A DNA stretch of 47,646 nucleotides. Source: Desulfovibrionaceae bacterium (GTDB taxonomy: Bacteria; Desulfobacterota; Desulfovibrionia; Desulfovibrionales; Desulfovibrionaceae). A model generated the notes under the pieces. The model was not told the origin of the DNA. It made no database searches and was given only the letters and a program-made list of their open reading frames with translations. Position 1 is the stretch's first letter. Every line of letters starts with the position of its first letter. Positions 42,444 through 47,646 of the stretch are shown in pieces. The stretch is from assembly GCA_029011315.1 (NCBI GenBank), contig JAQXLA010000006.1, positions 1 to 47,646 on the forward strand, in the 5' to 3' direction. A program made the position numbers and the translations under genes.

Positions 42444-43847
42444 TCACGCGGATTTTCTTGAACAGGAAGAAGCATCACATCCGTTGCAGGGTACGGGATA
42501 GTCTCCGTTAAAGCATGCAAGACAGTAATTATCAGGATGAGATACGGTCTTCAGCAGACCTTCAATGGTCAAGTAATGCAGAGAGTCCAGTTTCAGCAGA
42601 TCGGGAAGCGATTCCAATGGATGGTTGGCAGCAATCAATTCCTTGTGCGTTGAAAGTGCAATGCCGTAGAAACAGGGATTGAGCAATGGCGGGCAGCTGA
42701 CGCGGCAATGCACTTCAGTAGCACCAAGCTCCCGCAGCTTTTCTACGCGAGTGCGCACTGTTGTGCCTCTGACAATGGAATCGTCAACAATGCAGAGCCT
42801 TTTTCCCATAATCATAGATCGTACAGGATTGAGTTTCACCCGTACGCCGTAATTGCGCATATTCTGGGACGGCTGAATGAATGTGCGACCTACATAATGG
42901 TTTCGGATATACGCATGCTCATACGGAATGCCGGAATGCTGAGAAAAACCGAGGGCGGAATATACGCCGGAATCGGGAAACGGCATGACCAAATCCGCAT
43001 CTGTTTTCATTTCCCGGGAAATCTGCATACCCATATTTTTGCGGCAGCGGTAGACATCTTCACCGAAGACGATGGAATCGGGTCGGGCAAAGTAAATGAG
43101 CTCGAAAATGCACTGACGCACCGGAACGGTTTCGCTTCCGGGGATTTTGACGGAGGTCATTTTTCCATCTTCGAGTATGACCATCTCTCCGGGGTTCACA
43201 TCACGGATATATTCCGCTTCCAAAAGATCAAATGCGCAAGTCTCCGAAGCGAAGACAAAAGCCTGATCCTGACTGGAATCACCGTGCAGGATACCGATGC
43301 TGAGAGGACGGAATCCATGAGCATCCCGCAGAGCGATAATTTTTTTCCCAGACAGCAGAATCAGCGCGTAAGCTCCCTGTACACGGGCACAGGCATCGAG
43401 AACAGCCTGCTCAAGATTGCCGTTCTGCATGTTTCGGGCAATCAGATGAACGAAAATTTCAGTGTCGGTTGTTGTTTGAAAAATCGCGCCTTCGTCTTCC
43501 AGCTCTTTGCGCAGCTGCGCCGCATTGGTAAGATTTCCGTTATGTCCGATAGCGATTTCCATGCCTCTTACCCTTGCCACAAGCGGCTGAGCATTACGGA
43601 GTGCGGAACTACCTGTTGTCGCATAACGGACATGTCCAATGGCGATATCTCCCCGCAGTTCATTGGAAAGCGTCTGTTCAGTGAAAACATCAGGAACGAG
43701 TCCCATTCCTGCATGCAGATGAATGCTTGTGCCGTCATAGGTTGCGATGCCGGCACTTTCCTGGCCGCGGTGCTGGAGTGCGTATAGTCCGAAATAAGCC
43801 AAACGGGCTGCTTCAGGATGCCCGGAAATACCGAAGATGCCGCACAT
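42444..43847 (-). CDS. purF: Amidophosphoribosyltransferase
   Basis: PurF starts purine synthesis by making phosphoribosylamine from PRPP and glutamine. The 467-residue protein begins MCGIFGISG, so the catalytic cysteine is exposed after Met removal and no propeptide is needed. Then LQHRGQESAGIA, GHVRYATTG, GHNGNLTNA and the PRPP loop VDDSIVRGTT are seen. Cysteines at FELIYFARPDS(C upstream), CPPLLNPCFYG and CLACFNGDYPVPC match the [4Fe-4S] ligands of the B. subtilis type, so an oxygen-sensitive enzyme is likely. GAGAGG stands near the ATG. It heads the purF-cimA-nspC-ttcA-like-acyltransferase row. Confidence 0.96.
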   Translation of the reverse strand: MCGIFGISGHPEAARLAYFGLYALQHRGQESAGIATYDGTSIHLHAGMGLVPDVFTEQTLSNELRGDIAIGHVRYATTGSSALRNAQPLVARVRGMEIAIGHNGNLTNAAQLRKELEDEGAIFQTTTDTEIFVHLIARNMQNGNLEQAVLDACARVQGAYALILLSGKKIIALRDAHGFRPLSIGILHGDSSQDQAFVFASETCAFDLLEAEYIRDVNPGEMVILEDGKMTSVKIPGSETVPVRQCIFELIYFARPDSIVFGEDVYRCRKNMGMQISREMKTDADLVMPFPDSGVYSALGFSQHSGIPYEHAYIRNHYVGRTFIQPSQNMRNYGVRVKLNPVRSMIMGKRLCIVDDSIVRGTTVRTRVEKLRELGATEVHCRVSCPPLLNPCFYGIALSTHKELIAANHPLESLPDLLKLDSLHYLTIEGLLKTVSHPDNYCLACFNGDYPVPCNGCDASSCSRKSA

Positions 43848-43862
43848 AGAAAACCTCTCGAT

Positions 43863-43900
43863 AAAAAGTCAAACTGCGGCAGATCTCCATGCCGCAGTTT
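43863..43900 (-). terminator. Terminator-like hairpin between carB and purF
   Basis: On the minus strand AAACTGCGGCA, an 8-base loop and TGCCGCAGTTT give an 11-bp stem, followed by GACTTTTT. It lies 9 bp after the carB stop, and the U tract ends only 16 bp before the purF ATG. Confidence 0.85.
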
Positions 43901-43908
43901 GTTGATGT

Positions 43909-46900
43909 TTACAGGCTGTAATATTCCTGAATGGATTTTACCTGCACACCTTCTGTGTGCCGGGATGCTCCAATGGCTCTTGCGATGGCTCTGGCGCCTG
44001 ACAGTGTCGTGCTGTATGGTACGCTGTACTGCAAGGTTGCCTGGCGAATCGCTTTGGAATCGTTGGCAGTTTTCTTTCCTGATGCTGTATTAATTACCAG
44101 AGCGACTTCACCGTTTTTGATCAGATCGACGATATTCGGCCGTCCTTCATAGACTTTCAGAACCCGTTGAGAAGCAATGCCAAGATTGCTGAGATAGGCT
44201 GCCGTTCCGGATGTAGCCAGAATGGTAAATCCGAGTTCCACGAACATAGCCGCAATATCGGGAAGCAGACGCTTATCTCGATCATTAACAGACAGAAAGA
44301 CTTTTCCCTTCTCCGGCAAGCGTTGGCCGGAACCGAGCTGAGCCTTCATGAAGGCTTCCTCAAAGGTATGCGCAATGCCCATGACTTCGCCGGTGGAACG
44401 CATTTCAGGCCCGAGAAGAATGTCAACTCCTGGGAATCTGCGGAAGGGGAAGACAGATTCCTTGACGGAAACGTATCCGGTACGGCGCAGAGCCCACGGA
44501 TTCAGTTCCTGCAGTGTTTTGCCAAGCATGATTTGCGTTGCAAGACGGGGCAGAGGCACTCCTGTTGCTTTGGAAACAAAAGGTGCGGTTCGGGAAGCCC
44601 GAGGATTGACTTCAAGGATGTAAATAACGCCGTCCTTAACGGCAAACTGGATATTCATCAGGCCAACGACGCGAAGTTCCTGAGCCAGAGCAACGGTCTG
44701 ACGTTCGATTTCAGCGATGATATCAGCCGGCAGAGAATAAGGAGGAAGCACGCATGAGGAATCTCCGGAATGAATGCCGGCTTCTTCAATATGCTCCATC
44801 ACACCGGCCACATAGACGTCATGGCCGTCTGCCAGAGCATCGACATCGACTTCGATAGTGTTTTCAAGGAACTTATCCAGCAAAATCGGATGTTCCAGTT
44901 TTTTCCGACCGACATGGACGCGGAAGTACTCCGTAAGAGTTTCCTCATCATAGCATATCTGCATGGCTCGGCCACCAAGCACATAGCTCGGCCGGACGAT
45001 GACAGGATAACCGATTCGTTTGGCAATGCGGTGCGCTTCCTCTAAGTCTGTTGCGGTACCATTGGCAGGCTGAAGCAGTGACAGCTTTTTCAGCAATGCC
45101 TGAAAGCGTTCCCGATCTTCTGCTCTGTCAATGGCGTCAGGACTGGTACCGAGGATGGGCACGCCGGCTCGCATGAGAGGAACCGCGAGATTCAGCGGCG
45201 TTTGTCCACCGAACTGCACGATGACACCGTCCGGCTTTTCCTGTTCAATGATGTTCATCACGTCTTCAAAAGTCAGAGGTTCAAAAAAAAGACGATCAGA
45301 AGTATCATAGTCGGTTGATACGGTTTCCGGGTTGGAATTGACCATAATAGCCTGAATGCCCTCATCCTTCAGAGCAAACGAAGCGTGGCAGCAGCAATAG
45401 TCAAATTCAATGCCCTGTCCGATGCGATTGGGACCGCCGCCCAGAATGATGACTTTCTTTTTGTCCGATGCGGAATTCAGTTCCTTGCCTGTTTCATAAG
45501 TGGAATAGAAATACGGCGTATACGCCTCAAATTCCGCTGCGCAGGTGTCCACAAGGTAGTATACGGGATTGATTCCTACAGATTGGCGGAGAGCACGGAT
45601 ATCTGTTTCTGGACGCTTCCACATTTCCGCCAGCTGACGATCTGAAAAGCCGAATTGCTTCGCTTTGGTCAGAACTTCCACCATTTCAGGATTGTCAGAG
45701 GTCATGGAATTGGCCAGTGCAAAATCGCGAATTTCGCCTTCCATATCGACGATTTCCCGAATTTGACGCAGGAACCACGGATCGATGCCGGTGTGTTCGT
45801 GCAGTTCCTCAATAGAAAAACCTGCCAGCATTGCCTGCCGAATGCTGAAAATTCTCCTGGAGTTGGGAATGCGCAGCTGTGGCACGAGATCTTCCTTGTT
45901 GGGAAGATCTGCGCGGAACTGGCTTCCGAGTCCAATGGCTCCGATTTCCAAAGAGCGCAGTCCCTTTTGCAGGGCTTCTTTGAATGTCCTGCCGATCGCC
46001 ATGGTTTCGCCGACGCTTTTCATAGAAGTGGTCAGTTCATCCTTGGCACTGGGAAATTTCTCAAAGGTAAATCTGGGAATTTTGACGACACAGTAGTCGA
46101 TAGTCGGCTCAAAAGAAGCGGAGGTTTCTCGTGTAATGTCATTGCGCAATTCATCGAGCGTATAGCCAATAGCCAGCTTTGCCGCAATTTTCGCAATAGG
46201 AAAGCCGGTCGCTTTGGAGGCCAGAGCCGAAGACCTCGACACGCGGGGATTCATTTCAATCACGACCAGATCGCCGTTGGCTGGATTGACGCCAAACTGA
46301 ACGTTTGAGCCGCCGGTTTCTACGCCAATTTCCCGCATAATCGCGATGGATGCGTCGCGCATGGCCTGATATTCACGATCCGTAAGCGTCTGGGCAGGAG
46401 CGACAGTGATGGAGTCTCCGGTATGAACCCCCATAGCATCGACATTTTCGATGGAGCAGACGATAACGCAGTTATCCTTTTTGTCCCGCATTACCTCCAT
46501 CTCGAATTCCTTCCATCCAATGACGGACTGCTCGATCATGACTTCGCTGACAGGGCTGGCGGTCAGTCCGTCTGATGCAATGGCTTCCAGATCTTCCATG
46601 TTGTAGGCAATACCGCCGCCGGTACCGCCCAGAGTAAATGCCGGACGGATAATCACGGGGAAGGGTAGGCTGGCTCCAAGACGGCGCACATCTTCCATAT
46701 TGTGGGCAATGCCGCTGGCGGGCACTTTCAGTCCGATACGGTTCATTGCTTCACGGAACAACTCTCGGCTTTCAGCTTTTTCAATAACTTCAGCTTTCGC
46801 GCCGATCAGTTCGGTGCCGCATTCGGCAAGAACGCCGTTTTTTGCCAGAGCCAGTGCCGTATTCAGTCCGGTCTGTCCTCCCAGTGTGGGCAGAATAGCG

Positions 46901-47151
46901 CACGGACGTTCTTTGCGCACGATAGCTGCAACGGTTTCCGGTTCAATGGGTTCGATATAGGTCTTATCAGCGAGATGGGGGTCAGTCATAATTGTGGCCG
47001 GATTGGAATTGACCAGAATCACTTCATAGCCTTCTTCCTTCAGCGCTTTTATACCCTGCGTTCCCGAATAGTCGAATTCACAGGCCTGGCCGATAACAAT
47101 GGGACCGGAACCGATCACCATGATTTTTTTGAGATCCGTACGTTTTGGCAT
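43909..47151 (-). CDS. carB: Carbamoyl-phosphate synthase large subunit
   Basis: CarB uses ammonia (from CarA), bicarbonate and two ATP to make carbamoyl phosphate for arginine and pyrimidines. At 1080 residues it has the normal length. Both halves carry ATP-grasp motifs: [22 protein letters not shown] and [18 protein letters not shown] (first), [22 protein letters not shown] and [18 protein letters not shown] (second). A C-terminal MGS-like allosteric domain ([16 protein letters not shown]) follows. The ATG at 47151 has GGGGAG just before it. carA is not in the window. It is divergent from rpmB and followed by a terminator-like hairpin. Confidence 0.97.
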   Translation of the reverse strand: MPKRTDLKKIMVIGSGPIVIGQACEFDYSGTQGIKALKEEGYEVILVNSNPATIMTDPHLADKTYIEPIEPETVAAIVRKERPCAILPTLGGQTGLNTALALAKNGVLAECGTELIGAKAEVIEKAESRELFREAMNRIGLKVPASGIAHNMEDVRRLGASLPFPVIIRPAFTLGGTGGGIAYNMEDLEAIASDGLTASPVSEVMIEQSVIGWKEFEMEVMRDKKDNCVIVCSIENVDAMGVHTGDSITVAPAQTLTDREYQAMRDASIAIMREIGVETGGSNVQFGVNPANGDLVVIEMNPRVSRSSALASKATGFPIAKIAAKLAIGYTLDELRNDITRETSASFEPTIDYCVVKIPRFTFEKFPSAKDELTTSMKSVGETMAIGRTFKEALQKGLRSLEIGAIGLGSQFRADLPNKEDLVPQLRIPNSRRIFSIRQAMLAGFSIEELHEHTGIDPWFLRQIREIVDMEGEIRDFALANSMTSDNPEMVEVLTKAKQFGFSDRQLAEMWKRPETDIRALRQSVGINPVYYLVDTCAAEFEAYTPYFYSTYETGKELNSASDKKKVIILGGGPNRIGQGIEFDYCCCHASFALKDEGIQAIMVNSNPETVSTDYDTSDRLFFEPLTFEDVMNIIEQEKPDGVIVQFGGQTPLNLAVPLMRAGVPILGTSPDAIDRAEDRERFQALLKKLSLLQPANGTATDLEEAHRIAKRIGYPVIVRPSYVLGGRAMQICYDEETLTEYFRVHVGRKKLEHPILLDKFLENTIEVDVDALADGHDVYVAGVMEHIEEAGIHSGDSSCVLPPYSLPADIIAEIERQTVALAQELRVVGLMNIQFAVKDGVIYILEVNPRASRTAPFVSKATGVPLPRLATQIMLGKTLQELNPWALRRTGYVSVKESVFPFRRFPGVDILLGPEMRSTGEVMGIAHTFEEAFMKAQLGSGQRLPEKGKVFLSVNDRDKRLLPDIAAMFVELGFTILATSGTAAYLSNLGIASQRVLKVYEGRPNIVDLIKNGEVALVINTASGKKTANDSKAIRQATLQYSVPYSTTLSGARAIARAIGASRHTEGVQVKSIQEYYSL

Positions 47152-47182
47152 AAACTCCCCCGGCAAGGGTCTTTTGAAAAGC

Positions 47183-47210
47183 TTTAAATCCCCTTTTTCT
47201 TACACGTCAA
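47183..47210 (-). promoter_or_regulatory. Possible sigma-70 promoter for carB
   Basis: On the minus strand TTGACG (47205-47210), 16 bp, then TTTAAA (47183-47188), about 30 bases before the carB ATG. The rest of the 256-bp carB-rpmB gap is AT-rich with several T runs and no recognised RNA or ORF. Confidence 0.4.
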
Positions 47211-47407
47211 ACGAACAGCTTGCAAGGTAAACATGTCTTTGAAATGTGTTTTTGCATTTGCGAGATATCTATGGAGCTTTCTGTTTCAGGAACCATGATG
47301 CTTGCTTTTTTTTTTTACATAGGGTAAGAAAAATTCCTCTTTTTTGAGAAAATACAAATATGAGATGCCCTAGGGCTGTGCGGCCCGGCATAGCTAAGGA
47401 GAATAGG

Positions 47408-47646
47408 ATGTCTAAAGAATGCGCCCTGTGCGGCAAAAGACCTCAGACCGGCAATTATGTCAGCCATTCCAATATTAAGACCAAGCGAGTGTTCAAACCC
47501 AATCTGCAGAACGTTCGCCATCAGTTTCCCAATGGAGAGGTCCGCATGATTTCCGTGTGTACACGTTGCCACCGTTCTGGACTTTTGGTGAAGCCGGTTG
47601 TTCGTGAAAAAAATTACATTTATTTTTTTTTTTTTTTTTTTTTTTT
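47408..47646 (+). CDS. rpmB: 50S ribosomal protein L28, 3' end not reached
   Basis: Translation from ATG 47408, after AAGGAG, gives [20 protein letters not shown] and continues as an L28. Paired cysteines CALC and CTRC (about residue 54) indicate the zinc-binding form. The recognisable protein ends near [10 protein letters not shown] (about residue 71). From 47623 the sequence is only T to the window edge and no stop codon is reached, so the true end is not seen. The usual L28 stop may have been lost in the poly-T artefact. Confidence 0.9.
   Translation, partial: MSKECALCGKRPQTGNYVSHSNIKTKRVFKPNLQNVRHQFPNGEVRMISVCTRCHRSGLLVKPVVREKNYIYFFFFFFF
47623..47646. repeat. Terminal poly-T run
   Basis: Twenty-four consecutive T close the window inside rpmB. 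A true homopolymer of this length in a ribosomal gene is very unlikely; it is probably an assembly or sequencing artefact at a contig end, or the U tract of the rpmB terminator read with errors. Confidence 0.8.

Overview
This 47.6 kb window looks like chromosomal, core-genome DNA from a Gram-negative, probably anaerobic bacterium of the Desulfovibrio/Bilophila/Lawsonia group (Desulfovibrionaceae, Desulfobacterota). The basis is a combination of traits, not a database match: a SahR-like ArsR/methyltransferase regulator next to ahcY, lysine synthesis by the DapL route, a type III glutamine synthetase (GlnN) divergent from a NifA-like sigma-54 activator, citramalate synthase, and a lipid A module (msbA, a DUF374/LpxJ-like acyltransferase, an LpxL/HtrB acyltransferase). 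The genus cannot be fixed from the sequence alone. The window ends in a 24-base T run inside rpmB, which looks like a contig end.

Layout. (1) 1-470: the trailer end of a CRISPR array with 36-bp type II-like repeats and 30-32 bp spacers; no cas gene is in view. (2) 570-985: a minus-strand tRNA operon, Gly(GCC)-Cys(GCA)-Gly(GCC)-Gly(CCC), with promoter and terminator. (3) 1069-5979: a minus-strand sahR-ahcY-secA cluster with a putative SahR operator over its promoter. (4) 6196-7962: dapA convergent with a TauE/SafE permease. (5) 8172-11300: a large fusion of an endonuclease Q-type PHP nuclease with a UvrD-like helicase. (6) 11326-19232: a nitrogen island with a NifA-like activator, glnN, dapF, dapL, amt and a PII protein; sigma-54 promoter candidates precede glnN and amt. 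(7) 19316-23521: a polar amino-acid ABC importer plus an N-carbamoyl-amino-acid/allantoate amidohydrolase. (8) 23651-25924: a LysE-type exporter, Hsp20 and purC. (9) 25980-30204: minus-strand maf, a TtuA-like tRNA thiolase and polA. (10) 30292-37902: a DHH phosphoesterase, rluA preceded by a previously unlisted 35-codon membrane ORF, then trmFO-msbA-DUF374-lpxL-SDR. (11) 38156-43847: minus-strand purF-cimA-nspC-ttcA-like-acyltransferase. (12) 43909-47646: carB and, divergently, rpmB.

How the genes fit together. Ammonium enters through Amt, is assimilated by GlnN and sensed by PII, with the adjacent activator and sigma-54 sites as the likely control. DapA, DapL and DapF belong to the aminotransferase variant of diaminopimelate synthesis. 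SahR and AhcY recycle S-adenosylhomocysteine. TrmFO, the TtuA-like protein, the TtcA-like protein and RluA are RNA modification enzymes. MsbA and two acyltransferases finish and export lipid A. PurC, PurF and CarB serve nucleotide synthesis.

The least conventional items are the EndoQ-UvrD fusion, a PII protein without the uridylylated tyrosine, a terminator-like hairpin wedged between carB and purF, the small ORF coupled to rluA, and a tRNA-Gly copy with an anticodon-stem mismatch.
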